Assembly (NCBI RefSeq): GCF_000244975.1
Contig: NZ_CM001440.1
Span: 2,278,325-2,342,324 of the forward strand
Origin: Saccharomonospora cyanea NA-134
GTDB lineage: Bacteria; Actinomycetota; Actinomycetes; Mycobacteriales; Pseudonocardiaceae
Length of the DNA stretch: 64,000 bases
Direction: 5' to 3'
Every line of letters begins with the position of its first letter. Position 1 is the stretch's first letter. Below are positions 8,373 through 17,236 of this stretch, piece by piece. The notes beneath the pieces are model-generated. The model worked only from the letters and a program-made list of their open reading frames with translations, had not been told where the DNA came from and ran no database searches. A program made the position numbers and the translations under genes.

Positions 8373-9128
8373 GTGCGGGACTTCATGAGGGGCGTCCGGT
8401 TCTTCGGGCGGGGGCTGGGCATTCTGCTCCGGTCACCCAGGTTGCTGTTGATCGGTGCGCTGCCGGTGGTGCTGACCACGGTGCTGTTGGCGGGCGGGCT
8501 GGTCGCGCTGGCCTACTGGATCGACGATCTGTCGGCGTTGGTCACTCCCTTCGCGGACGACTGGGCAGAAGGCTGGCGGGTAGCCGTCCGGATCGCGGCC
8601 GGTGTCGCACTGGTCAGCGTTGCCGTGGTCGTCGGCATGGTGAGCTTCTCGGCACTGACGCTCGCCGTGGGAGGCCCGTTCTACGAGCACATCGCGGAAA
8701 AGGTCGAGGACGACCTCGGCGGTGCACCGAGTGAGGTCGAACTCCCGTGGTGGCGACTGCTGTGGGTCGGGTTGCGCGACGGCGTCCTGCTCATGCTGCG
8801 GTCGCTCATGTTCACACTCCCGTTGTTCGTGGCCGGGTTCGTCCCGGTGGTGGGCCAGACCGTGGTGCCCGTGCTCATGGCGCTGGTGGCCGCGTGGTTC
8901 CTCGCCCTCGAACTGGTGGCGGTGTCGTTCTACCGGCGTGGGATGGATCTCCGGCAACGGCGGTTGGCGCTGCGCGAACGGCGGGGCCTCGCACTCGGCC
9001 TCGGATTGCCCGCGTCGCTGCTGTGCATGATCCCGTTCGCCGCGCTCATCGTCTTCCCGATCGCCTTCGTCGGAGGTGTGCTCGTCGCACGGGAAACCCT
9101 GAGCACGGCCGTCTCGACCCCCGCCTGA
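8373..9128 (+). CDS. EI24 domain-containing integral membrane protein (CysZ-like)
   Basis: The 251-residue protein has hydrophobic segments near residues 25-48, 70-100, 145-185 and 210-240, with family landmarks FFGRGLGILLRSPRLLLIGALPV near the start and GGPFYEHIAEKVE in the middle. Actinobacterial EI24 proteins resemble the sulfate permease CysZ, but their role in this group is not established. The GTG start has an AGGAAG site upstream. No sulfur gene is nearby, so sulfate transport is not inferred. It is convergent with the ankyrin gene, with only 6 bp between stops. Confidence 0.88.
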   Translation: MRDFMRGVRFFGRGLGILLRSPRLLLIGALPVVLTTVLLAGGLVALAYWIDDLSALVTPFADDWAEGWRVAVRIAAGVALVSVAVVVGMVSFSALTLAVGGPFYEHIAEKVEDDLGGAPSEVELPWWRLLWVGLRDGVLLMLRSLMFTLPLFVAGFVPVVGQTVVPVLMALVAAWFLALELVAVSFYRRGMDLRQRRLALRERRGLALGLGLPASLLCMIPFAALIVFPIAFVGGVLVARETLSTAVSTPA

Positions 9129-9134
9129 CGCCGC

Positions 9135-10133
9135 TCAGGGCCCCGGCAGGACGATCCCACGCATCGGGCCGTGGAGCAGCCACTCCTCGGTGATCCCGAC
9201 TCCGGTGTGGTGGGACATGAGAGCGAGGGCCCTCGCCTCGTACGCGGAGTGGTGTGCGGCGTCACCGAACCGGTAGAGCCACTCCTCCTCACGGTCGTTC
9301 CGGGCGAGGTCGACCGGATCTGTGGAATACCGTTCCGCGCCGTCCTCCCAGCATCGCACGTTGCAGATCGCCTTGGCCTCGTTGAGGAACACGGTCGCCA
9401 GCCGCGTTCCCTCGGACAGGCTCCGGCATGCCGCCGACGTCGCCGCGCCCTGGCCGAGCAGGCACACACCACCGTCGTGAGAGCCGAGGTAGACGTCGAA
9501 GTGACCCGGCGGTTCCTCTTCGTCGCCTTCCTCGACGGTGTCCGGATCGGGTTCGTCCCACAGGCCGTGGTAGGGACTGCGGGCCGGGCGACACCGGTCG
9601 AGATCGGCTCCCAATCGACGGGTGGCCTCGGCCTCCGTCAACCCCGCCACGAACGTGACGTCCGACAGGTAGACGAACCAGTCCCCGACCCAGCTGTAGG
9701 AGTGGATCAGGGAGTTCGCCCGCTGCCGGGCCAGCCGCTCGGCGTCGGTGATCGCCGGGGCGCCGGGAAGGCCGCGGAAAAGATCCGCGAGCGGCCCGTC
9801 GAGGGCGTAGCGGCCGGGCGACCATCCCGACACGACGGGGGCCCAGGGAGCAGCTCCCGCACGGAGCAGGGCCTCGACGGCATCGCGGTGGCCGTACCGC
9901 ACCGCCAGCCACAGCGGGGTCGCACCGGACGCGTCGCGCGCGTCGACCCGCGCGCCGTGTGCGAGCAGGGTTTCCACGACTTCCACCGGTGCCTCGTTGA
10001 GGACCGCCTCGTGCAACGGAGTGCTCGAACCGGTCAGGCGTGCGTTCACGTCAGCGCCCTCGGCCAGCCGTGCTTCCACTTCGGCCGGGTCACGCCAGCC
10101 GTGACCGGCCGTCTCCCGCCATGGCACAGACAT
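9135..10133 (-). CDS. Ankyrin-repeat protein with DUF6461-like C-terminal domain
   Basis: The 332-residue protein starts with about three ankyrin repeats (DVNARLTGSSTPLHEAVLNEAPVEVVETLLAHGARVDARDASGATPLWLAV..., residues 15-100). The C-terminal half (SYSWVGDWFVYLSDVTFVAGLTEAEATRRLGAD, then GHFDVYLGSHDGGVCLLGQG) resembles DUF6461, a domain common in actinobacteria. Ankyrin plus such domains often occurs in immunity or stress-type proteins, but nothing here fixes a function. It is divergent from the yehI-like operon with about 195 bp between starts, so the two could share control. Confidence 0.75.
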   Translation of the reverse strand: MSVPWRETAGHGWRDPAEVEARLAEGADVNARLTGSSTPLHEAVLNEAPVEVVETLLAHGARVDARDASGATPLWLAVRYGHRDAVEALLRAGAAPWAPVVSGWSPGRYALDGPLADLFRGLPGAPAITDAERLARQRANSLIHSYSWVGDWFVYLSDVTFVAGLTEAEATRRLGADLDRCRPARSPYHGLWDEPDPDTVEEGDEEEPPGHFDVYLGSHDGGVCLLGQGAATSAACRSLSEGTRLATVFLNEAKAICNVRCWEDGAERYSTDPVDLARNDREEEWLYRFGDAAHHSAYEARALALMSHHTGVGITEEWLLHGPMRGIVLPGP

Positions 10134-10284
10134 CCCACTCGTCCTTCCAACCCGGCAACGTCGTCCGGGACGTTAGGACGACCCACCGACACTTCTGCCG
10201 GGGACCCTGTGACGAGTGCTGCCGCCCGTCCGGCCACGGGGAGGCCGCCCGGTTTGTCGGGGGCTGCGGCTAACGTCTCCGGCA

Positions 10285-10305
10285 TCGAACGAACAGTCGA
10301 ACGAA
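10285..10305. repeat. Tandem 9-bp direct repeat upstream of the yehI-like operon
   Basis: TCGAACGAA occurs at 10285-10293 and again at 10297-10305, a 12-bp period, 24 bp before the GTG of the WGR-DUF4132 gene. It resembles repeated LexA half-sites (TCGAAC) in direct rather than inverted orientation. Candidate regulator site only. Confidence 0.35.
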
Positions 10306-10328
10306 ACAACGGTGTCGAAGGGAACGCG

Positions 10329-13300
10329 GTGCGTCGGTTGGAGTTGGTCAAGGGCACCTCGGCGAAGTTCTGGGAGGGGGCGCGCGACGGGTGCACAGTG
10401 ACTGTCCGATGGGGCCGGATCGGCACCGGCGGCCAGAGCAATCGCCGTGAGTTCGGTGACGAGTCGGCCGCTCAGTCCTTTCTCGACAAACAGATCGCCG
10501 AGAAGGTCCGCAAGGGCTACTCGGAGTCCGCCACGGAACCGCAGGGCGCGGAACCACAGGACACGGAACCACGAGACGAAACCGAGGAGTCGGTGCCGGT
10601 ACCGAGCGGTGAACACGAGTCCGTGTTCGACCTCGACGAGGACGCCTTCGTCCCGTCTCCGGCGCTCACCCGCGGCTTTCTCGCACGCCGTGATCGCCTG
10701 GTCACCGAACGCCGCCCCGACCCGGCTGCCGCCGGTTTCCTGGCGGACCACCTCGAACGGGACGCCGCGAAGGGGGGACAGGCGTTCCGTTCCCCGGACA
10801 CCGATCCCGAACTCCGCGATGCCGCTCACCGTTACCTGGCGGGCGAGGCGGACCCGGTGGGTGCGGCCGTCCACGCGACCACCGCGCATTCGTGGTACCG
10901 CAACAGCGCCAAGCCGGGTCTCTTCGGAGCCGGTTGGATCACCCACCACGGCGTCGTGTTCGCGGCCGAGGCCGCCGCCGCACTGGCTTCCATCTCGATC
11001 CGGGTTGAGGACAACAAGCCGTTTCTGACACGGAGAGACGAGGACGAGGCGCTGAGCTGGTGGTGGTTCGGCCGGCCGATCCTGACCGAGGTCCGGGTGG
11101 CGCTGGCGGAAGCGACCGACGTGGAGTACGCCGCGGCCGTCGCGAGGATCGCCGACCATCGGGCGAGCAAGGCCGCCCGAGCGGCCGCCGCCTACCTCGT
11201 ACCCACCGAGGCCGGGTGGGTGGACGAAGCCCTTCGGGACGCGGTCGGAACCCCGCCGGACTACTCCACGGACGAATGGATGTGGACCTGCGCGGTCAGC
11301 ACCGTGGACCAGCTTCGCGCGATCGAACACCACCTGTCACCGTGGAACCTGGAGCGCTCACCTCAGAGCCTGGCGACCCTGGTACTGACCGTCGGCCCGG
11401 ACATCGCACCGTTCCTGGCCGAGCTGGTCGACAGCGACGGCGGCGCGGACATCACCCGGAAACTGCTGTCCGTACTGGCGGAGCTGCCCACCGACGAGGC
11501 GTTCCGGTTGCTGGTCGACCGGTTGGACCGCAAGTACGTGCAGCCCGCCGTGCTGAAGGCGATGAAACGATTCCCGAAACGCGCTCGCCGTGTGCTGGCC
11601 CATACCAAGGGCGGCGAACCGCTGCTGCGCGCGCTGTTGCTGAGCAATCCGGACCTGGCCGACACCACCGGCCTCGACCCGGACACCGCTGCCGTCGTGG
11701 CCGCCGTGGCCGAGTCGGCGAAGCGGGTGCCGGACGCGCCCGTGGAGGCACTGCCACCGGTGCTGTCCAGCCCGCCGTGGAAACGACCCCGCCGCCGTAC
11801 CAAGCCGGTGGTCGTGGAGTTGGACGCTTCCGAGGAGACGCGGCTGGTGTGGCTCGACGGTGAGCGGGAGCGTTGGGCGGCCCTGGCCATCCGGCATCGG
11901 TACTCCAGAAAGGAGACCGACTGGTCCGCGCGGCTCGAAGCCGTGGCCGAGGGGTCGGGCCACCCCTTCCAGGATCCGGACATCCTGCTGAGCGCGCCCA
12001 CGGAACTCGTGTTGCCGGTGCTGTCCCGGTGGAGGCCGCGAGGCCTGTGGTCGTTCGGCGACTGGGGCCGGGCGTTACTGGGGAAGTTCGGCGAGGCCGC
12101 GGTCACGCCGCTGGTCTCCGCGGCCGACCGGACCGCGGCCGAGTCGTTCGCGGTGCTCGTCCCGGTGCTGGATGCCCGGGTCGCCGACCTGATGGCGGAC
12201 GGCCTGGCGCGGTCGAAATCCGTGCGCCCACATGCTCGCGCCTGGCTCTCCCGGCACGGCGCGGAGGGCGCGGCGTTGCTGGTGCCGAGGGCGCTGGGCA
12301 AGGCAGGCAGGCAACGCGCCGCAGCCGAGGCCGCGATCCGCTTCGTGGCGCGCAGTACCGGGCCCGGCGCGATCCTGACGGCCACCCGCCGCTACGGCGA
12401 CGAAGCCGTAGCGGGGATCGAGGCGCTGCTGACCCGCGACCCGCTGGAGGACCTGCCTGCCAGCCTGCCCAAGGTCGGTGACTGGGCGGACCCGGGCCTG
12501 CTGCCGCAGATCCGGATGCGGGACGGTGAGACGGCCCTGTCGATCGAGGCCACGGCCGACGTGCTGACGATGCTCGCTCTCAGCAAACCCGGGGAGCCCT
12601 ACGGTGGCCTCGACCAGGTCGCCGAGGTGGCCGCACCCGGTGCGCTGCCCGCGTTCGTGTGGGGCGTGTTCGAACGCTGGCAGGCCGCGGGCTACCCGAG
12701 CAAGGACGGTTGGGTGATACCCGCCCTGGGGCACCTCGGTGACGACGACACCGTCCGGGCACTGGCACCGGTCATCCGTGCCTGGCCCGGTGAAGGCGGC
12801 CACCAGCGCGCCGTCGCGGGACTGGACGCGCTGGCCGCCATCGGCACCGACGTGGCCCTGATGCACCTCAACGGCATCGCGCAGAAGGTGAAGTTCGCGG
12901 GCCTGAAGAAGAAGGCAGGGGAGAAGATCGCGCAGGTCGCTGCCGACCTCGGCCTTTCGGCCGAACAGTTGGCCGACCGTCTCGTGCCCGACCTCGGCCT
13001 GGACTCCGACGGCAGTCTGGTACTCGACTACGGTCCCCGCCGGTTCACCGTCGGCTTCGACGAACAACTCAAACCGTACGTGCTCGACATGGACGGGACT
13101 CCGCGGAAGAACCTGCCCAAACCCGGGGCCAAGGACGATCCCGACATCGCCCCGGCCGCGTACAAGCGTTTCAGCGCGCTGAAGAAGGACGCCCGCACCC
13201 TCGCCGCCGACCAGCTCCGCAGGCTGGAGCAGGCCATGGTGTCGCAGCGCCGGTGGAGTACCGCGGAGTTCGAGGAGCTGTTCGTCGCCCATCCACTGCT

Positions 13301-13904
13301 GTGGCACGTGGTGCGGAGGCTGGTGTGGGCGGTCTTCGACGGTGGTCACACCACCGGTTTCCGCGTCGCAGAGGACCGCACCCTGGCCGATGTGGACGAC
13401 GAGACGTTCACGTTGCCCGACGACGCGGTGGTCGGTGTTCCGCACCCGCTGCACCTCGGCGAGACGCTGACCGCGTGGGCGGAGGTTTTCGCCGACTACG
13501 AGATCCTGCAACCGTTCCCGCAGTTGGGCCGCCCGGTGCACCGCCTGACCGAGGAGGAGCGCGGAAAGTCGCGCCTGACCCGGTTCGAAGGCGTCGAGGT
13601 TGCCGTAGGCACGCTGCTGGGTCTGCTGCGACGCGGGTGGCAGCGTGGGGAACCGCAGGACGCAGGCGTCGAGCCGTGGATGACCAAGCCGTTGCCCGAC
13701 GGCCGGGTGGTGGTGCTCCACCTGGATCCGGGCATCGCCGTCGGCGCACTGATGGAGCTCCCCGACCAGCGCGTGGACGCGGTCACCCTGGAACCGGTCA
13801 AGGGCTACTACTGGAGCGGCAGGAACACCGACCCGTTCGGCACGCTGGACCCGGTGTCGGAGTGCGAGCTGATGGCCGACCTGACGGAGGTGCTGGGGCG
13901 ATGA
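10329..13904 (+). CDS. yehI: WGR-DUF4132 protein (YehI/MolR-like)
   Basis: GTG 10329 begins directly with the WGR domain (LELVKGTSAKFWEG...VRWGRIGTGGQSN...FLDKQIAEKVRKGY, residues 4-60); the frame extends upstream but that part is antisense to the ankyrin gene. The 1,191-residue protein then has a charged linker, a long helical HEAT-like middle and a C-terminal DUF4132 domain (RRWSTAEFEELFVAHPLLWHVVRRLVW). Size and layout match E. coli YehI, historically MolR. WGR domains in PARPs help sense DNA breaks or nucleic acids; a similar sensing role is inference. It is the first gene of a five-gene operon, and its stop overlaps the AAA gene (ATGA). Confidence 0.88.
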   Translation: MRRLELVKGTSAKFWEGARDGCTVTVRWGRIGTGGQSNRREFGDESAAQSFLDKQIAEKVRKGYSESATEPQGAEPQDTEPRDETEESVPVPSGEHESVFDLDEDAFVPSPALTRGFLARRDRLVTERRPDPAAAGFLADHLERDAAKGGQAFRSPDTDPELRDAAHRYLAGEADPVGAAVHATTAHSWYRNSAKPGLFGAGWITHHGVVFAAEAAAALASISIRVEDNKPFLTRRDEDEALSWWWFGRPILTEVRVALAEATDVEYAAAVARIADHRASKAARAAAAYLVPTEAGWVDEALRDAVGTPPDYSTDEWMWTCAVSTVDQLRAIEHHLSPWNLERSPQSLATLVLTVGPDIAPFLAELVDSDGGADITRKLLSVLAELPTDEAFRLLVDRLDRKYVQPAVLKAMKRFPKRARRVLAHTKGGEPLLRALLLSNPDLADTTGLDPDTAAVVAAVAESAKRVPDAPVEALPPVLSSPPWKRPRRRTKPVVVELDASEETRLVWLDGERERWAALAIRHRYSRKETDWSARLEAVAEGSGHPFQDPDILLSAPTELVLPVLSRWRPRGLWSFGDWGRALLGKFGEAAVTPLVSAADRTAAESFAVLVPVLDARVADLMADGLARSKSVRPHARAWLSRHGAEGAALLVPRALGKAGRQRAAAEAAIRFVARSTGPGAILTATRRYGDEAVAGIEALLTRDPLEDLPASLPKVGDWADPGLLPQIRMRDGETALSIEATADVLTMLALSKPGEPYGGLDQVAEVAAPGALPAFVWGVFERWQAAGYPSKDGWVIPALGHLGDDDTVRALAPVIRAWPGEGGHQRAVAGLDALAAIGTDVALMHLNGIAQKVKFAGLKKKAGEKIAQVAADLGLSAEQLADRLVPDLGLDSDGSLVLDYGPRRFTVGFDEQLKPYVLDMDGTPRKNLPKPGAKDDPDIAPAAYKRFSALKKDARTLAADQLRRLEQAMVSQRRWSTAEFEELFVAHPLLWHVVRRLVWAVFDGGHTTGFRVAEDRTLADVDDETFTLPDDAVVGVPHPLHLGETLTAWAEVFADYEILQPFPQLGRPVHRLTEEERGKSRLTRFEGVEVAVGTLLGLLRRGWQRGEPQDAGVEPWMTKPLPDGRVVVLHLDPGIAVGALMELPDQRVDAVTLEPVKGYYWSGRNTDPFGTLDPVSECELMADLTEVLGR

Positions 13905-14977
13905 CCACCACGGCAGAGCAGATGCAGCGTCCTCCCGCCGAGGTGCGCTATGCCGACGAGCTCGTCCGGCTGCGTGCCGACGACTCCGGGCCGCGCCCAC
14001 CCGGCTGGTGGCTGAGCCTGGACGCGGCCCGCCGGTTCGTCCTCGGCGACGAGGCCGGGGGGATCACCCGTAAGTTCGTCGGTGATCCGTCCCTGGTCGA
14101 CCGGTCGCTGATCACCCTGGCCACCAACCGGGGACTGCTGCTGGTCGGCGAACCTGGCACGGCCAAGTCGCTGCTGTCGGAGCTGATCGCCGCCGCGGTG
14201 TGCGGTGACTCCACCCTCACCATCCAGGGCGGCGCGGCCACCACGGAGGACCAGATCCGGTACTCGTGGAACTACGCCCTGCTGGTGTCGGAAGGACCGT
14301 CGCCGCGTTCGCTGGTGCCCGCGCCGATGCTGCGCGGAATGGCGGAGGGCAGGATCGTCCGCTTCGAGGAGATCACCCGCTGCCCGTTGGAGGTGCAGGA
14401 CACCCTGCTGTCGCCGCTGTCGGACCGGGTGATCGCCATCCCGGAGCTGACCGGGCCCGACGCGATGGTCTTCGCCAAGGAGGGCTTCAACGTCATCGCC
14501 ACGGCGAACTCCCGCGACCGGGGCGTCAACGAGATGAGTGCCGCGCTCAAACGCCGCTTCAACTTCGAGACGGTGTTTCCCATCCCCGACCTCGAAACCG
14601 AGCTGGCACTGGTCGAGGCGGAGGCGGCGAACCTGCTGTCGCGTTCGGGCGTGCCGGTGCAGCAGCGGCCGGACGTCCTGGAGGTGCTCGTCACCGTCTT
14701 CCGTGAGCTGCGCACCGGCACCGAACGGCTGTCCACGGTGATGAGCACGGCCGAGGCCGTGTCGGTGGCGCACGCGGTCGGTCTGCGCGGCTGGTACCTG
14801 CGAGGGGAGCCGGGAACGGCCGAGGACGTCGTCGAGTGCCTGGCGGGCACGGCGGCCAAGGACAACCCCGACGATCTGGCCAAGCTGCGCCGCTACCTCG
14901 AACAGCAGGTGCCCCGCAAGGGCAGGGCGGGCGCCTGGTCCGAACTGCACCGCGCGCGGTTCCGGCTGTCCGGGTGA
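13901..14977 (+). CDS. yehL: MoxR-type AAA+ ATPase (YehL-like)
   Basis: The ATG overlaps the upstream stop. The 358-residue protein has Walker A GEPGTAKS (about residues 81-89), an acidic Walker B-like stretch RIVRFEEITR (about 150-157), sensor-1 VIATANSRDRGVNEMS, and an ALKRRFNFETVFPIPD segment as in MoxR/RavA ATPases. MoxR ATPases usually act with VWA-domain partners as chaperones that remodel or insert cofactors into target complexes. The VWA partner is two genes downstream, which supports one functional complex. The ORF extends further upstream inside the yehI gene, but that part is not a real N-terminus. Confidence 0.92.
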   Translation: MTTTAEQMQRPPAEVRYADELVRLRADDSGPRPPGWWLSLDAARRFVLGDEAGGITRKFVGDPSLVDRSLITLATNRGLLLVGEPGTAKSLLSELIAAAVCGDSTLTIQGGAATTEDQIRYSWNYALLVSEGPSPRSLVPAPMLRGMAEGRIVRFEEITRCPLEVQDTLLSPLSDRVIAIPELTGPDAMVFAKEGFNVIATANSRDRGVNEMSAALKRRFNFETVFPIPDLETELALVEAEAANLLSRSGVPVQQRPDVLEVLVTVFRELRTGTERLSTVMSTAEAVSVAHAVGLRGWYLRGEPGTAEDVVECLAGTAAKDNPDDLAKLRRYLEQQVPRKGRAGAWSELHRARFRLSG

Positions 14978-14989
14978 GGGGATGCCCCG

Positions 14990-17236
14990 ATGAAGGAGTT
15001 GACGTTCCTGGGCGTGCGCCACCACAGCCCGGCGTGCGCGAGGCTGGTGGAACGCACGATCGACGCGCTGCGGCCCGCGCATGTGCTCGTCGAGGGACCG
15101 GCTGACTTCAACCCCCGCATGGACGAGTTGCTGCTGGGCCACACTCCACCGGTGGCGATCTTCAGCTACCGGCGTGGGGAACACGTGTCGTGGACTCCGT
15201 TCTGCGACTACTCCCCGGAGTGGGTGGCGCTGACCAGCGGTCGTGCGGCGGGCGCCCGGGTGCGGTTCATCGACCTGCCCGCCTGGCACCCCGCGTTCGC
15301 GGAGCGGCACGACCACGGTAACCGCTATGCCGACGCCGAACGCCGCTACACGGAGGTCACCGACCGGCTCTGCCGCGCGTTCGGCATGGACAACGTGGAC
15401 ACTCTGTGGGATCACGTGGTCGAGTCGCGGCCCGAGAGCGAATCCACAGACCTCGCCGAGCGCCTTGACACCTACTTCGACCTGGTGCGTGGGGAGGCCG
15501 AGGCGGGTGAGTGCGACACCGAGCGGGAAGCGTACATGGCCGGGTGGGTGCGGGCCGCCGTCCGCGAGGGCGACGGCCCGGTCCTGGTGGTGACCGGTGG
15601 TTTCCACCGTCCCGCACTGGAGGCACTGTGCGCGGTGGACGACGGTGAGCACGGTTGGCCGGCACCCCCGGACGTTCCCGAGGACGCGGGTAGCTACCTC
15701 GTGCCGTACTCCCACCGCCGCCTGGACGCCTTCGCGGGCTACCAGGCCGGAATGCCCTCGCCCGGTTACTACCAGCGCCTCTGGGAGTCCGGGCCGGCCG
15801 AGGCGGCGACCGGACTGATCGCCGATGTGGTGACCCGGCTGCGGGCACGCGAGCAGGTGGTGTCCACAGCGGACCTGATCGCCGCCCGAACCCTCGCCGA
15901 CGGCCTGGCAGCCCTGCGCGGCCACCCGCAGCCTGTCCGCGCCGACGTGCTCGACGGGCTGGTGAGCGCCCTGGTGTCCGACGCGCTCGACCAGCCGCTG
16001 CCCTGGTCGGTACGCGGCACACTGCAACCGGGCGCGCATCCGGTGGTGGTGGAGATGCTGGCCGCGCTGACCGGAGACCGGGTCGGCGTCCTGCATCCGG
16101 AGACCCCGGCTCCGCCGCTGCTGACCGCGGTCACGCACGAGCTGCACGTTCTGGGGCTCGACGGGGAGCGGAAGCTGACGCTCGACCTGACCAGGGAGAC
16201 CGAGCGCAGCCGTACCCTGCACCGGCTGCGTGTGCTCGGCGTTCCCGGGTTCCGTCGCGACAGCGGGCCGTCGTCCGGCGGTGACCCGGTGTCGGTGGAG
16301 AAGTGGACGCTGGAGCCCTCCGAGCTGCGGGTGCCCGCGCTCGTCGAGGCCTCCGCGCACGGCCCGACGCTTGCCGAGGCCGCCGCCGCGGTGCTGCGGG
16401 AACAGGCCGACGGAGGGGCGCTGGACATCGTCGCGACCACGCTGTTCGACACCGTGCTGTGCGGGTTGGCCGACCTGGGCGCCGAGCTGGGAGGGACACT
16501 GGCCCACGCGGTGACCGACGCCCGCGAGCTGGGGCCGCTGGGCGAGGCACTGGCCGGTGCCGTCGGCCTGTACCGGCACGACAGGCTGCTCGGGGCGGTG
16601 GGCAGCCCGCTGCTGGGCGAGGTCGTGGCCGCCGCGGCCCCTCGGGTGCTGTGGCTGGCGGAGAGCCTGCGGGCAGGCCCCGCCCCGGCGGAGCCTGCCA
16701 GGTTGCGGGCGATCGCGGCGGTGCGTGACGCGGTCACCCACACGCCCGAGGTCGCGGGCGTCCAGCGGGATGTCGCCGCCGAGGTGGGTGCCCGCATCGC
16801 CGAGGGAACCGCCCCTCCGGACCTGCGCGGAGCGGGCCTCGGACTGTGCTGGGTGCTCGGGGCGGGGGTCGACGCCGCTGCCGCGGTGCCACGTGATCCG
16901 GGGACCGTGGGCGACTGGCTGGCGGGACTGTTCGCCGTCGCACGCGAGGAGGTTCTCGGTAACGACGAGCTGATCGGTGTGCTCGACGACGTCGTGACCG
17001 GGCTGTCCGAGGACGAGTTCCTGGTGGCGCTGCCCGCGTTGCGGCAGGCGTTCGGGTTCTTCCCGCCGAGTGAGCGCGCCGCCGTCGCCGACGGGCTGCT
17101 TCACCGTCGGGGACTCGCCGGATCAGGTCGGTCGTTGCTGCGGCTGCGGGCCGATCCCGCGGTCGTCGCCGAGGGCGTGGCGCTGGAGGCGGCCGTGGAC
17201 GAGGTGTTGCGCAACGCCGGGCTGGAGGAATGGTGA
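14990..17236 (+). CDS. yehM: DUF5682 protein (YehM-like)
   Basis: The 748-residue protein starts with FLGVRHHSPACARLVERTIDALRPAHVLVEGPADFNPRMDELLLGH. The GxRHHSPACA and LVEGPADF segments define DUF5682 and recall the TraB/ChaN/erythromycin-esterase-like fold, in which such His and Glu residues lie in a putative active site. The middle and end are helical and alanine-rich. The ATG has a GAGG site (GTGAGGGGATGCCCCG) and starts 12 bp after the ATPase gene. E. coli YehM has similar length and genomic order. Biochemical activity is unknown; a metal-dependent hydrolase is a speculation from motif similarity. Confidence 0.88.
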   Translation: MKELTFLGVRHHSPACARLVERTIDALRPAHVLVEGPADFNPRMDELLLGHTPPVAIFSYRRGEHVSWTPFCDYSPEWVALTSGRAAGARVRFIDLPAWHPAFAERHDHGNRYADAERRYTEVTDRLCRAFGMDNVDTLWDHVVESRPESESTDLAERLDTYFDLVRGEAEAGECDTEREAYMAGWVRAAVREGDGPVLVVTGGFHRPALEALCAVDDGEHGWPAPPDVPEDAGSYLVPYSHRRLDAFAGYQAGMPSPGYYQRLWESGPAEAATGLIADVVTRLRAREQVVSTADLIAARTLADGLAALRGHPQPVRADVLDGLVSALVSDALDQPLPWSVRGTLQPGAHPVVVEMLAALTGDRVGVLHPETPAPPLLTAVTHELHVLGLDGERKLTLDLTRETERSRTLHRLRVLGVPGFRRDSGPSSGGDPVSVEKWTLEPSELRVPALVEASAHGPTLAEAAAAVLREQADGGALDIVATTLFDTVLCGLADLGAELGGTLAHAVTDARELGPLGEALAGAVGLYRHDRLLGAVGSPLLGEVVAAAAPRVLWLAESLRAGPAPAEPARLRAIAAVRDAVTHTPEVAGVQRDVAAEVGARIAEGTAPPDLRGAGLGLCWVLGAGVDAAAAVPRDPGTVGDWLAGLFAVAREEVLGNDELIGVLDDVVTGLSEDEFLVALPALRQAFGFFPPSERAAVADGLLHRRGLAGSGRSLLRLRADPAVVAEGVALEAAVDEVLRNAGLEEW

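Noticed and set aside
9171-10328. Upstream extension of the WGR-DUF4132 frame
   Set aside because: It is antisense to the ankyrin gene, has no domain, and the real protein starts cleanly at the WGR domain at GTG 10329.
13808-17104. 1,098-residue minus-strand frame
   Set aside because: Antisense to the ATPase and DUF5682 genes; composition is repetitive (Q, H, R and G) and no domain is seen.
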